A stretch of 64,000 bases of DNA from Streptomyces sp. MNU76 (GCF_020982545.1 NZ_JAJKLK010000031.1:186001-250000), one strand, 5' to 3'. Counted from the stretch's first letter, positions 42,745 through 52,339 are shown. Translations and numbers: made by a program. Notes: a model not told the origin generated them from the letters alone.

Positions 42745-44691
42745 TCAGGCTTCTTCTCCCTCCATGGTGCCCCCAGTGGCGGAAATGACAGTGCAGACGA
42801 CGAAATGCGCGCCCTTTTTCCAGCCGTCCTCGCTGACCCAGAAACCGGATCCGGTCCGATCGGGCTCATAGCCGTACTGCACCGGCGGCAGGTTCTTCTT
42901 GCAGGCGTCGCGAGCCTGCTCCTGAGCATCGCCGTAGCTGGTGCCGGGACTCATCTCGTGGAACCCGAGAACCTTCTCCTCGTGACGTTCCTGGCAGGAG
43001 ACCAGCCGGATCTTGTTGCTGGAGATCGTGTCGAGACAGTCCTGCTTCTGCAGGGTGGCCACGTCGACGAGCACCGTCTCACCCACCGTCCGGTACTCAC
43101 CGATCGGCCCCCACACCGGCCTGCGCTCGCCCAGCAGCAGACAGGCGACCCGGCGGCCGGCCGCGTCGAAACCGTCGTCGGTCGGCACCACGGCGAGGGA
43201 GCGGACGTCCACGAGCCTGTCCCGGGCCTCCGCCGTGAGCTGCTCGCACCGGGCCGCGCCCCCCGCGCGGGCGTCCGCGGCGGACGAGACCTCGTAGGAG
43301 GCCATCACCTGGCCGTCCATCGCGGGCCCCGCGCACCCGGCCACGATCCGCAGCCCGGCCGGGTCGGTGAACGGGGTGTCGCGCCAGGTGACGTCGACGC
43401 AGTCACCGTCCTTCAGCGGCTCGGTCAGGCCCACGGCCCTGCCGTACGGCAGCGCCGCGTTCCCGCCGCCTCCGCCGCCGAGGCCGTCCGTCAGCTCCTT
43501 CATGTTCCCCATGGCGTACCAGGTTCCGCCGACGACCAGAGCGAGACCGAGGGTGGTCGCCACGCCCGCGAGCAGGGCGCGGCTGCGATGCCGACGGTGA
43601 TGCCCGCCGGAGCCCGCCCCTCGGTGCTCCGGCGGGGACCAGCCGTCCGCACGTGCCGGTGCAGCCCCTCCTCCCGGCTCGCCGGCTCCACCCGACGGCG
43701 CGTACCACGGTGTCTCGTGCGCGCCCGGAGGGGCGAGGGGGTACTCGTGATCCGCCGTGTGCGTGGGCCCGCTCGCCCACTGCGGTTGCGAGCCGAGGTC
43801 GGGCTCGGTGCGCGGGTGGGCCTGGGGCGTGACGATCGCGGAGAGCGCCGCCTCGGTCTCGGCTGCGGTGATCCGGTGTACGGGGTCCTTGGCGAGCAGG
43901 GTGGCCAGCACCGGTTCCAGCGCGCCCGCCCGCAGCATGGGGCGCGGTTGTTCCAGGACCACGGCGGTGAGCGCCGCGATCTCCGAGTCGCGGTCGAACG
44001 GCCCGTACCCCTCGACGGCGTGGTAGAGCGTGCAGCCCAGCGAGAACAGGTCGGACGCGGCGGTCGGCGCCCCACCCTGCGCCCGCTCGGGTGCCAGGTA
44101 CCCGGCGGTCCCGACCAGGACATGGGTCCGGGTGTACCGGGTCTCCTGGGTGTCCGGCTGGACGGAGATGCCGTAGTCGGTGAGGAGGACGCGTGCGTAC
44201 GGTGATCCGGTGCGGTCCGGGGCGAGCAGGATGTTGGCCGGCTTGACGTCCCGGTGCATGATGCCGCGCTCGTGTCCGGCCGTCAGCGCGTCCAGCACGG
44301 CGAGCCCGATCCGGGCGCACTCGGCAGGCGCGAGGGAGCCTCGTTGGGTCACCAGCGCCTTCAGGTCCAGGGCGCCCGGCACGTACTCCATGACGATCCA
44401 CGGCAGCTCGTCGTGTTCCAGGACGTCGTGCACGGTGACCACGTTCGGGTGGGCGCGCAGTCCGGCGGCGTGCCGGGCCTCCGCGCGGGCGCGGGCCACG
44501 CGAGCGGTGCGCTCCTGCTCGGCCTCGCCCGGATGGCGGAACACGATCTCCTTGAGCGCCACCTCGCAGTCCAGCTGACGGTCGTGCGCCAGCCAGACAT
44601 GGCCCATGCCGCCGCTGCCCAGCTGGTTCAGCAGGAGATAGCGGTCGGCGATGACCCGGCCGGCTCCCGAATGCGGTGCGCCTGACTGCAT
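42745..44691 (-). CDS. Transmembrane Ser/Thr protein kinase with septum-formation-type ectodomain
   Basis: A 648-aa receptor kinase. Kinase domain residues 15-285: glycine loop GSGGMG (25-30), Lys47, catalytic HRDVKPAN (146-153), TDYGIS in place of DFG, and APE as LAPERA. Then a Pro/Gly-rich juxtamembrane stretch, TM helix 372-394, and an extracellular part with paired cysteines (GDCVDV, VAGCAGP, ARCEQL, ACLLLG, DCLDT, SCQERH, DACKK, VVCTV). It resembles two Septum_form-type domains rather than PASTA repeats. Encoded 15 bp after the DUF6777 lipoprotein gene, which carries a PASTA domain, suggesting a split receptor. Confidence 0.92.
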   Translation of the reverse strand: MQSGAPHSGAGRVIADRYLLLNQLGSGGMGHVWLAHDRQLDCEVALKEIVFRHPGEAEQERTARVARARAEARHAAGLRAHPNVVTVHDVLEHDELPWIVMEYVPGALDLKALVTQRGSLAPAECARIGLAVLDALTAGHERGIMHRDVKPANILLAPDRTGSPYARVLLTDYGISVQPDTQETRYTRTHVLVGTAGYLAPERAQGGAPTAASDLFSLGCTLYHAVEGYGPFDRDSEIAALTAVVLEQPRPMLRAGALEPVLATLLAKDPVHRITAAETEAALSAIVTPQAHPRTEPDLGSQPQWASGPTHTADHEYPLAPPGAHETPWYAPSGGAGEPGGGAAPARADGWSPPEHRGAGSGGHHRRHRSRALLAGVATTLGLALVVGGTWYAMGNMKELTDGLGGGGGGNAALPYGRAVGLTEPLKDGDCVDVTWRDTPFTDPAGLRIVAGCAGPAMDGQVMASYEVSSAADARAGGAARCEQLTAEARDRLVDVRSLAVVPTDDGFDAAGRRVACLLLGERRPVWGPIGEYRTVGETVLVDVATLQKQDCLDTISSNKIRLVSCQERHEEKVLGFHEMSPGTSYGDAQEQARDACKKNLPPVQYGYEPDRTGSGFWVSEDGWKKGAHFVVCTVISATGGTMEGEEA

Positions 44692-44706
44692 CGGTCACTC
44701 CCAGGG

Positions 44707-46229
44707 TCAGATCCACATGAACCGGGCCGGTTCCTGCACGGGGGCGCCCGGCGCCCCCGCATGGCTCGGATCCCCCGGACTCCCGGGGACGTCGGAAGGT
44801 GGGTCACCGGTCGGATCGGGAGCGCTCGTGGGGATGTCGGTGGGCGGGCCGCTCTCCTCCGGCGGAGTCGGGTCGGGGTCGCGAGTGGTCGGCGGGGGTG
44901 TCGAGGGTTCGGTGGACGTGGGAACGGAGGTGGGGGTGGGGTCCGGTGACGGCGTGAGGGGCGTCTCGTCCGTGGGCGGGGAGTGGTGGGCCCCGTGGGC
45001 GACGACACGTCGTCCGTGGGGGAGCCTCCGCCCGAAGGGGTCGTGCCCGGGTCCGTCGGCGACGACCTGTCGTCCGTCGGCGACTCTCCCGTCGGCGATC
45101 CGCCCGACGACGAGCCGTCCGAGGACGAACCTCCCGTGTCCGAGGGCTCTGTCGGCCCCGGATCCGTGCCCGAGGATCCGCCGTCGGAGTCCGACCCACC
45201 GTCCGTCGTCGCGCCACCGCTCGGACCCGAGCCGCCGTTCGTGCCCGGTTCGGACGCGGATCCGTCGGTGCCGTCTCCCGAAGTCCCGCCCGGCCACTCC
45301 ACGTGCAGTGCCACCGGGGCGCCGAACTCCAGCCGGGCGCCCGGCCCGGGGCTCGACCCGGTGACCGGCGCGTCGCTCGGCGGCATCCCGTTTCCGGCGA
45401 CCGTCACCGCCAGGCCCCGCTCCGCCATGGCCGCGCTCGCCTCGCCGAAGGTCATCCCCCCTACCTTCGGCACGGACCGCCGCGCACGGGTGTCGAACGT
45501 CGTGTCGGACTCGCCCGTGGTGCCGATCTCGCGGCTGATGCCCCGGTCCGGGTCCTCGACGTCGACGAGCTTGATCTCCTTCAGCTGCTCGGGCGCGGGT
45601 TTGACGACCACGACCGCGGCCTGGTCGTAGTTCTCCCACCGCTTGTTGTCGCCCGTGAACTCCACCTTGATGCGGTCCGGGTCCCCGGCGAACGAGCGCA
45701 GCGGATTTCCGCAGCTGCACTTGACGGCCGGCAGCCCCTGGTCGTCCACCAATACCGCGATCCCGGCTTCCAGCAGCGCGTCGAAGGGGACGGCCCTGCC
45801 CTTTTTGTAGTCGTGGTTCTTCACGAGGGTGTCGTGACGCAGCAGAACGGGTGTGAGGTCGTCGAGATAATCCGGGATGCGGTCGACACCGACTCCGACG
45901 ATCCGGGCCCATTGCTGAGCCTTTTTCTTGTTCTCGGGAGCGGTGAGGAAATCCTCCAGCTTGCCGACGTCACAGATCTTCGGTTTCCGTGTGCCCCCGT
46001 ACAGGCCGGGGGTGCTGCCCTGCTGAAGGCCGCTGTGCGGCGCCCGCGACCGCAGGTCCGGCTCGTCCCGGCCGAGCCGTTCGCCCTCGTCGAAGAAAGG
46101 AGCGAGGGACGGCACCCCCGCGGCCACCGCCGTCACCGCGAGCAGTGACGGGCCCGACTCCCCGCAACCGCCGAGGACCAGTACGCCCACCAATAGCAAA
46201 CATGTTCGCAAGCGTGCGCGAATTGTCAT
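44707..46229 (-). CDS. DUF6777 lipoprotein with PASTA domain, C-terminus frameshifted
   Basis: The lipoprotein signal ends in the lipobox LVLGGC (Cys22). DUF6777 covers about 82-250 (KICDVGKLEDFLTAPENKKKAQQWARI, VKCSCGNPLRSF). Residues 253-311 fit a PASTA domain (VPKVGGMTFGEASAAMAERGLAVTV then PGPGARLEFGAPV). A long Ser/Thr/Gly/Pro linker follows. Near 44978-44981 (GGGG, C on the coding strand) the frame breaks; the correct tail PPTDETPLTPSPDPTP... and the ending QEPARFMWI with stop at 44707 lie in another frame. One added base gives 507 aa. Probably senses muropeptides outside the cell together with the adjacent kinase. Confidence 0.83.
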
Positions 46230-46397
46230 GACCGCTCCCCCTTGCGGTTTCCCCCGTCACCTCGCAGAGCGTATGCGAGGCTCACGCATCATGCTACTGA
46301 AGGGCAAAGCCTTTCCGTCAAGAGAAATAGAAAGGGGCACGGTTCTGTGGCCAAAGAAAAGAATGGGAGCACATCTGGCAAGAAAAAGAAATGTGAC
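46230..46397. promoter_or_regulatory. AT-rich promoter region of the lipoprotein-kinase operon
   Basis: The 168-bp spacer includes an unusually A-rich purine stretch (about 46310-46390, many AAAG/GAAA units), striking in this genome. It should hold the promoter of the DUF6777-kinase operon and the end of the ctaG-like transcript. No specific box was identified. Confidence 0.4.
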
Positions 46398-47342
46398 TCA
46401 GCGACCACGTGCGTTGAGTGAGGCGAGGTAGGCGTTGTACGCCTCCAGCTCCTTGTCCCCGTCCCGGTCGGCCGCGCGGTCCGTGCGCCGGGCCTGCCGC
46501 TGCTCGGAGTTGTACCACTGGAAGAGCAGCGCCAGCAGCACAAGGACCGAGGGGATCTCGCTGAAGGCCCAGGCGATGCCGCCGGCCGCGTTCTGGTCGG
46601 ACAGGGCGTCGATGCCGAGGGAGGCGGGCGGGTTCTCGTACGTCTTCACCATCGGCGCGGACGCCATCATCAGTGCGATGCCGAAGAAGGCGTGGAACGG
46701 CATGCCCGCGAACAGCTCCAGCATCCGCATCAGATAGCCGGGCCGGTGCGGGCCCGGGTCCACGCCCATGATCGGCCAGAAGAAGAACAGTCCGACCAGC
46801 AGGAAGTGCGTCATCATCACGATGTGCCCCGGCGTCGACCCCATCAGGAAGTCGAACAGCGGCGTGAAGTACAGCCCGTAGAGGCTCGCGATGAACATCG
46901 GGATCGTGAACGCCGGATGCGTGACGATCTTCATGTACCAGCTGTGCAGGAACATCAGCAGCAGCTCGCGCGGCCCCTTCCGCCCCTTCCCCGCCACCGG
47001 CAGCGCCCGCAGCGCCAGGGTGATCGGCGCCCCCAGCAGCAGCACGATCGGCGCCAGCATGCTGATCACCATGTGCTGCACCATGTGCACGCTGAACATG
47101 ACCATGCCGTAGTCGTTCAGCCCGGTGCACGTCACCAGCATCACCAGCAGCACACCCACGACGAACGCGATCGTCCGCCCCACCGGCCACTTGTCCCCGC
47201 GCCGCACGAGCCGTACGACGCCCCAGGCGTAGAGCGCGAGCCCCACCAGACAGGCGATCAGGAAGAACGGATCCGCCGACCACGAGAGCCCTCGCCCGAG
47301 AGTGAAGGGCAAAAGCCCCGTCCCGTGCCCGCTGTGATCCAT
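46398..47342 (-). CDS. Cytochrome c oxidase assembly protein (CtaG/caa3 family)
   Basis: A 314-aa polytopic membrane protein with about seven TM helices; HMVQHMVISMLAPIVLLLGAPITLALR, MTHFLLVGLFFFWPIMGVDPGP and PFHAFFGIALM are typical of the caa3_CtaG family. The conserved His residues (HMVQH, MMTH, PFH) are thought to carry copper for oxidase assembly. A short Asp/Arg-rich cytoplasmic tail ends the protein. Appears monocistronic. Confidence 0.92.
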   Translation of the reverse strand: MDHSGHGTGLLPFTLGRGLSWSADPFFLIACLVGLALYAWGVVRLVRRGDKWPVGRTIAFVVGVLLVMLVTCTGLNDYGMVMFSVHMVQHMVISMLAPIVLLLGAPITLALRALPVAGKGRKGPRELLLMFLHSWYMKIVTHPAFTIPMFIASLYGLYFTPLFDFLMGSTPGHIVMMTHFLLVGLFFFWPIMGVDPGPHRPGYLMRMLELFAGMPFHAFFGIALMMASAPMVKTYENPPASLGIDALSDQNAAGGIAWAFSEIPSVLVLLALLFQWYNSEQRQARRTDRAADRDGDKELEAYNAYLASLNARGR

Positions 47343-47399
47343 CCGCCGGCTCCTGTTTCGTGGGGGTTGTGCTGTCTGTCCGCCCCCAGACTAGAACCG

Positions 47400-47425
47400 C
47401 CCCCGGTCACGATCATGACCGGGGG
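47400..47425. terminator. Hairpin CCCCCGGTCA/TGACCGGGGG
   Basis: Perfect 10-bp arms (47400-47409, 47416-47425) and a 6-nt loop in the spacer downstream of pfkA and upstream of the ctaG-like gene; likely terminator for pfkA. Confidence 0.7.
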
Positions 47426-47433
47426 CAAGCCTG

Positions 47434-47502
47434 GAAGGGGCGCGGGGCTGTTTCGCTATGCGGCTCCGCCGAGTGGGCGCGATCAGCCACGAACGACCCG
47501 CA
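47434..47502 (+). repeat. Dispersed palindromic repeat, copy D (variant)
   Basis: AAGGGGCGCGGGGCTGTTTC, then TATGCGGCTCCGCCG, then GCGCGATCAGCCACGA. It shares the ends of the common element but carries the TATGCGGC centre also seen, reversed, in copy F. Confidence 0.6.
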
Positions 47503-47542
47503 CCCCGCCGATCACCGGCTGGACCGAGCTCTCATCGGCGCC

Positions 47543-48568
47543 CTAGAGCACACACTCCGCCTCGGCGTACCGATCCTCCGGTACCGTCTTCAACGTCTCC
47601 ACCGCCTCAGCGAGCGGCACCATCACGATGTCGGTCCCCCGCAGCGCGGTCATGTGCCCGAACTCACCCCGGTGCACGGCCTCCACCGCGTGCCACCCGA
47701 ACCGCGTCGCCAGCACCCGGTCGTACGCGGTCGGCGTACCGCCCCGCTGCACATGCCCGAGGATCACCGGCCGCGCCTCCTTGCCGAGGCGCTGCTCCAG
47801 CTCGATCGACAGCTGCCGCGCGATCCCGGCGAACCGCTCGTGGCCGTAGATGTCCTTGCCGCCCTCGTCGAAGTCCATCGACCCGGCCTTCGGCTTCGCC
47901 CCCTCCGCGGCGACGACGATCGCGAACCGCTTGCCCGCCGAGAACCGCTCGGCGACCTTCGTGGCCAACTCCTCGATGTCGAAGGGCCGTTCCGGTACGA
48001 CGATGGCGTGCGCGCCGGCCGCCATGCCGGAGTGGAGCGCGATCCAGCCGGTGTGGCGGCCCATGACCTCCACGACCAGGACGCGCTGGTGGGACTCGGC
48101 GGTGGTCTTCAGCCGGTCCAGCGCCTCCGTCGCGACGCCCACGGCCGTGTCGAAGCCGAACGTGACGTCCGTGACCGCGATGTCGTTGTCGATGGTCTTC
48201 GGTACGCCCACGACCGGCAGGCCGCTGTCCGACATCAGCCGGGCCGCCTTCAGCGTGCCCTCACCGCCGATGGGGATGATCGCGTCGAGCCCGAGCTCCT
48301 CGACGTGGCCCTTCGCCCGCGCCACCCCGTCCCGCAGGTGCGAGGGCTGCACCCGGGAGGAACCGAGGATCGTGCCGCCGCGGGCCAGGATGCCGGACAC
48401 CGCGTCCAGGTCGAGCTTGAGGTAGTCGCAGTCCAGCAGACCTTTCCAGCCGTCCCGGAAACCGATGACCTCGTCGCCGTGGTCGACGACGGCGCGGTGC
48501 ACGACGGACCGGATGACGGCGTTCAGCCCCGGGCAGTCGCCGCCGGACGTGAGGACACCAATACGCAT
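47543..48568 (-). CDS. pfkA: ATP-dependent 6-phosphofructokinase
   Basis: A 341-aa enzyme making fructose-1,6-bisphosphate in glycolysis. TSGGDCPGLNAVIR at the N-terminus, GGEGTLKAA (Gly rather than Asp in the nucleotide site, favouring ATP over PPi), PKTIDNDI with the catalytic Asp, MGRHTGWIAL and LGHVQRGGTPTAYDR. It fits the actinomycete PfkA group. The ATG at 48568 gives the canonical MRIGVLTSGG start; AGAAGG lies upstream. Single gene. Confidence 0.95.
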   Translation of the reverse strand: MRIGVLTSGGDCPGLNAVIRSVVHRAVVDHGDEVIGFRDGWKGLLDCDYLKLDLDAVSGILARGGTILGSSRVQPSHLRDGVARAKGHVEELGLDAIIPIGGEGTLKAARLMSDSGLPVVGVPKTIDNDIAVTDVTFGFDTAVGVATEALDRLKTTAESHQRVLVVEVMGRHTGWIALHSGMAAGAHAIVVPERPFDIEELATKVAERFSAGKRFAIVVAAEGAKPKAGSMDFDEGGKDIYGHERFAGIARQLSIELEQRLGKEARPVILGHVQRGGTPTAYDRVLATRFGWHAVEAVHRGEFGHMTALRGTDIVMVPLAEAVETLKTVPEDRYAEAECVL

Positions 48569-48813
48569 AGCCCGAATACCTTCTCGACGTGGGCCGGGGA
48601 CCGGACCACGCTGTCCGGCTGGAATCCCCGCCACCCTACCGGCGGCAGGGGGCGGGGCCGTAGCGGGCGTCCGCCTGCTGGACGGCCCCGCACAGGTGAG
48701 CGGAGCCCTGGTCAGACGGGCTTTCACAGGTGAGCGGGAGCCCCTACGGATGGGCCTTTCGCACGAGCGGTGCTGAACCGTTTCTCAAGGGCCCCGGCCC
48801 CCGCCCGGACGCG

Positions 48814-49542
48814 CTACGCGGGCTGCTGGGCCGCCGAGATCCGCTCGTCGCGCAGCGCCTCGAACCAGCGGTCGTCGGTCGGCGGCAGCGCGTTCACGTC
48901 CAGCGCCAGCTTCAGCAGCAGGTCCGCGATCTGCGGGTTCCGCGCCAGCACCGGCCCGTGCATGTACGTGCCGAAGACGGTGTCGTTGTACGCGCCCTCC
49001 GTGCCGTCGCCCGTGCCGTTGCCCTTGCCGAGGCGGACCTGTGCGAGGGGGCGGGCGGTGGGGCCGAGGTGGGTGACGCCCTGGTGGTTCTCGAACCCGG
49101 TCAGCTGCGGCAGCCCGAGGCGCGGGTCGATGTCCGCGAGGACGTCGCCGACGCACCGTTCGCCCTCGCCCCGGGTCGTGGTCACGTCGAGCAGGCCGAG
49201 GCCCGGCTCGCGCTGGCCGAGGTCGTTGACGAACTCGTGGCCGAGGATCTGGTAGCCGGCGCAGACGGCGAAGACGATCGCGCCGTTGTTCACCGCCTGG
49301 TACAGATGCCGGTCACGGCGCAGGCGCTCGGCCGCCAGCCGCTGCGGCCGGTCCTCGCCGCCGCCGATCAGATAGATGTCGCCGGAGGTCGGGATCGGCT
49401 GGTCGCTGCGCACGTCCAGCCGGGCCACGTCCAGGCCGCGCTGCCGTGCGCGGCGCTCGACGACGAGGACGTTGCCCTGGTCGCCGTAGGTGCTGAGCAG
49501 GTCCGGGTAGACCCAGACGACCCGCAGACTGTTGTCGCTCAT
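48814..49542 (-). CDS. gatD: Lipid II isoglutaminyl synthase glutaminase subunit GatD
   Basis: A 242-aa class-I glutamine amidotransferase of the CobB/CobQ type: GDIYLIGGGEDRPQ, nucleophile Cys in VFAVCAGYQILG, GFENHQGVTHLG and His in GTYMHGPVLARNP. It supplies ammonia to MurT for amidating D-Glu of lipid II, needed for later peptidoglycan crosslinking. Encoded 48 bp after murT in the same direction. Confidence 0.93.
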   Translation of the reverse strand: MSDNSLRVVWVYPDLLSTYGDQGNVLVVERRARQRGLDVARLDVRSDQPIPTSGDIYLIGGGEDRPQRLAAERLRRDRHLYQAVNNGAIVFAVCAGYQILGHEFVNDLGQREPGLGLLDVTTTRGEGERCVGDVLADIDPRLGLPQLTGFENHQGVTHLGPTARPLAQVRLGKGNGTGDGTEGAYNDTVFGTYMHGPVLARNPQIADLLLKLALDVNALPPTDDRWFEALRDERISAAQQPA

Positions 49543-49590
49543 GAAGTCAGTGCCCCTCAGAGTCGTTCATGGTCGTTCGTGGCCGGGTGC

Positions 49591-50829
49591 TCAGTTGCCC
49601 ACGCGACGGCGCAGGTCCTGGAACGCGGTGTAGTTCGCGATGACCTCGATCCGGCCCGGCGGGCACATCTGCACCGCCTGGTCGAGGGTGTCGCAGACCT
49701 GGAAGTGCTGACCCGCCACTTCCAGACGCACCGCGAGGTCCAGCTTGCGGTCGCCGAGCACGAAGATCGGGTGGCCGGTCAGCCGGGTGTAGTCGACGTC
49801 CCAGAGCCACGAGGTGTCGGTGCCGTCGGCGCCGCGCGCGTTCACCGACAGGATCACCGGCGACGGCGGCGGGTCGATCAGCGAGAACGTCTCCAGCCAG
49901 CCCGCCGGGTTCTTGGCGAGCAGCAGCCGCAGATCCCGCTGCATGAACTGCACCACGTCGTACCGTCCGGCGACCGCCTGCACCTGGTACATGCGTTCCA
50001 GGGCGACCTGCGGCGGCACACCGAAGACGGCGGCGGTGGCGGCCGACGAGGCGGCGTTGGCCTTGTTGGCGCGACCCGGCAGCTGCAGATGGATCGGCCA
50101 GGCCGAACCGTGCGGGTCGAGGACGTGGTCGCCGGAGAGCGCCCAGCTCGGTGTGGGGCGGCGGAAACCGCACTCGCCGCAGAACCAGTCGTCGCCGGGG
50201 CGCTGCATCACACCACCGCAGGACGGGCAGGACCAGGCGTCGTCCTTCCACATCTGGCCGACCGCGACCCAGACCACGTTCGGCGAGGACGAGGCCGCCC
50301 ACACGATCAGCGGGTCGTCGCAGTTGGCCACGACGACGGCCTTGGTGCCGGCCAGGCCCTCCCGCCATGCCTCCGCCATCATGCGGGTCTCGGCGGCACG
50401 GTCGAGCTGGTCGCGGGAGAGGTTGAGCAGTGCGATGCACTTGGGGTCGGTGTCCCGCGCGACACCGGCCAGGTACTTCTCGTCGACCTCGATGACCGCG
50501 AACTTGGCGTCCGAGTTCCCGGCGAGCGCCGAGGTGATGCCCGCGGGCATGTTGGCGCCGAGCGCGTTGGATACGACGGGGCCCGCGGCCCGCAGCGCCT
50601 CGGCGATCAGCCGGGTCGTGGTGGTCTTGCCGTTGGTGGCGGAGACCAGGATGACGTCCAGGCTCTGCGCGAGCCTGGCGAGGAGGTCGGGGTCGAGTTT
50701 CAGTGCCACCCGGCCGCCGATCACAGATCCGCTACCGCGTCCAGCGGCACGCGATGCCGCCGCGACCGCCTTGCCCGCCGTCACGGCCAGCTTGGCCCGC
50801 GGCGTGAGCGGGTCCGAGTTGCCTGCCAT
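49591..50829 (-). CDS. murT: Lipid II isoglutaminyl synthase ligase subunit MurT
   Basis: A 412-aa Mur-ligase-like protein: ATP loop SATNGKTTTTRLIAEAL, the middle-domain KFAVIEVDEKYL, and an inserted zinc ribbon CPSCGG...CGECG that distinguishes MurT from MurE/F. The C-terminal DUF1727 region (LGDRKLDLAVRLEVA, VIANYTAFQDLRR) is complete. With GatD it forms D-isoglutamine in lipid II on the inner membrane face. Confidence 0.94.
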   Translation of the reverse strand: MAGNSDPLTPRAKLAVTAGKAVAAASRAAGRGSGSVIGGRVALKLDPDLLARLAQSLDVILVSATNGKTTTTRLIAEALRAAGPVVSNALGANMPAGITSALAGNSDAKFAVIEVDEKYLAGVARDTDPKCIALLNLSRDQLDRAAETRMMAEAWREGLAGTKAVVVANCDDPLIVWAASSSPNVVWVAVGQMWKDDAWSCPSCGGVMQRPGDDWFCGECGFRRPTPSWALSGDHVLDPHGSAWPIHLQLPGRANKANAASSAATAAVFGVPPQVALERMYQVQAVAGRYDVVQFMQRDLRLLLAKNPAGWLETFSLIDPPPSPVILSVNARGADGTDTSWLWDVDYTRLTGHPIFVLGDRKLDLAVRLEVAGQHFQVCDTLDQAVQMCPPGRIEVIANYTAFQDLRRRVGN

Positions 50830-50981
50830 CAGTTCTCGATCCTCCTTGCGTACAGCGCCGCGCCCAGTCCCGGCAACGTGTGGACCAAAGACTATCGAGA
50901 TCCACTCACGCGCCCGAATCTCGTCCGGGCCGTAACCCTGGTCGGACCGGCGATATCAGGTCTGAACGTACCCTTGCGGCC

Positions 50982-51521
50982 ATGCGAAGCGGCTCGATTC
51001 CCGGCGCCCGAGGGCGCGTTCTCCCCATGACACTGCTCGGGGACCCCGTATTGCAGGCGCCTTGTGAAGAGGTGACGGAGTTCGGGGCCGAACTGGTGCG
51101 GCTTGTGGAGGACATGTTCGCGACGATGTACGACGCGCGGGGGGTGGGGCTCGCCGCGAACCAGGTGGGCCGGGGGCTGCGGGTCTTCGTGTACGACTGC
51201 CCGGACGACGAGGACGTGCGTCATCTCGGCCATGTGGTGAACCCCCGGCTCGTCTCGACCGGAGGGATCGTACTGCGGGGGCCCGAGGGTTGTCTGTCGC
51301 TGCCCGGGCTGGAGGCGGGGGTGGAGCGGTACGACGAGGCCGTGGTCGAGGGGTTCACGGTGGACGGGGACCGGGTGCGGGTGTCGGGGAGCGGGTTCTT
51401 CGCGCGGTGTCTGCAGCACGAGTGCGATCACCTCGAGGGCCGGGTGTATGTGGACCGGCTGTCGGGGTGGCGGCGTTCTCGGGTGTTGCGGAAGGCCGCG
51501 CGGGCGCCGTGGGGGGTGTGA
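50982..51521 (+). CDS. def: Peptide deformylase
   Basis: A 179-aa iron/zinc enzyme removing the N-formyl group from nascent proteins. All three motifs are present: GVGLAANQVG, EGCLSLPG and HECDHLEG (HExxH with both His and the catalytic Glu). It is one of the several deformylase paralogues usual in Streptomyces. The ATG at 50982 was chosen for length; a start at the second Met (MTLLGDP) would also cover the whole fold. Divergent from murT. Confidence 0.93.
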   Translation: MRSGSIPGARGRVLPMTLLGDPVLQAPCEEVTEFGAELVRLVEDMFATMYDARGVGLAANQVGRGLRVFVYDCPDDEDVRHLGHVVNPRLVSTGGIVLRGPEGCLSLPGLEAGVERYDEAVVEGFTVDGDRVRVSGSGFFARCLQHECDHLEGRVYVDRLSGWRRSRVLRKAARAPWGV

Positions 51522-51550
51522 GTTCCTCGGCGGGTCCAGGCCGGTGGGGC

Positions 51551-51586
51551 TTCTCGCGGGGTTCCCCGCGCCCCTCAGGGGCGCGG
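51551..51586 (-). repeat. Dispersed palindromic repeat, copy E (short)
   Basis: GGGGTTCCCCGCGCCCCTC followed by AGGGGCGCGG, the palindromic half of the common element in reverse orientation, between the convergent def and tetR genes; likely also a terminator. Confidence 0.6.
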
Positions 51587-51596
51587 ATGGAACCCT

Positions 51597-52241
51597 CTAG
51601 AAGCCCGGGCCGCCCACCTTGTCGCCCGCCGCTGCCAGGCGGCCCCAGAGGAGGTCCGCGAGGCTGCGGACCAACTCCGCTCTGGTGAGTGGGCGTTCGC
51701 CGAGCCACCAGTCGCCCGCGGCGTGCATCATGCCGACGATGCCGTGGCCCCATACACGTGCCAGCTGGCGGCTGTCGGGACCGAGGTCGAGGCGGTCCTC
51801 GATGACCGTGCCGAGTTCCTCGCCCATGCGCCGCAGGAGGGGGGCCGAGTGCTTGCCGACGTCGAAGCCCTGGTCGCCGGGCTGGCCGCCCTCGGCGGGG
51901 TGCATGAGGAAGCGGTACACCTGGGGGCGGGCCTCGATGGCCGCCAGATAGGTGTCGAGGGTCGCCTCGACGCGTTCACGGCGCTCCGCGGGGGCGTCCA
52001 GCGCGGCCCGCAGGGAATCGAGGAGCGCATCGGTGTGCCGCTGGGCGAGGGCGGCGTAGAGTCCGCCCTTGTCGCCGAAGTGGCGGTACAGAATCGGCTT
52101 GGTGATGCCGGCTTCGGCGGCGATGGCGTTCATCGACGCTCCGGGGCCGTCGCGGAGCACGACTCGGTCCGCGGCCTCCAGCAGCTCGCGACGACGGCGG
52201 TCGGCGGACCGCTCCTGGTCGGTCCGCTGCGTGGTGTCCAT
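51597..52241 (-). CDS. TetR-family regulator divergent from acyl-CoA dehydrogenase
   Basis: A 214-aa regulator: HTH RRRRELLEAADRVVLRDGPGASMNAIAAEAGITKPILYRHFGDKGGLYAAL at residues about 15-60 and a C-terminal TetR_C domain (MHPAEGGQPGDQGFDVG, WGHGIVGMMHAAGDWWLGERPLTRAELV). This form is common beside fatty-acid degradation genes in actinomycetes. Dyads between it and the divergent acyl-CoA dehydrogenase mark likely operators. The ATG at 52241 leaves a normal N-terminus. Confidence 0.92.
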   Translation of the reverse strand: MDTTQRTDQERSADRRRRELLEAADRVVLRDGPGASMNAIAAEAGITKPILYRHFGDKGGLYAALAQRHTDALLDSLRAALDAPAERRERVEATLDTYLAAIEARPQVYRFLMHPAEGGQPGDQGFDVGKHSAPLLRRMGEELGTVIEDRLDLGPDSRQLARVWGHGIVGMMHAAGDWWLGERPLTRAELVRSLADLLWGRLAAAGDKVGGPGF

Positions 52242-52339
52242 GAGTCTCTCCCCCACATGCTGATGACGGTGACGCCTTGCGCAAACTAACACTGATCGGC
52301 GTGACCCGTTCGAACGGGCTACCGAGCACTGCTCGGGAG

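Noticed and set aside
48730..51030. Long plus-strand frame opposite gatD-murT
   Set aside because: Antisense of well-defined MurT and GatD; no independent signals.
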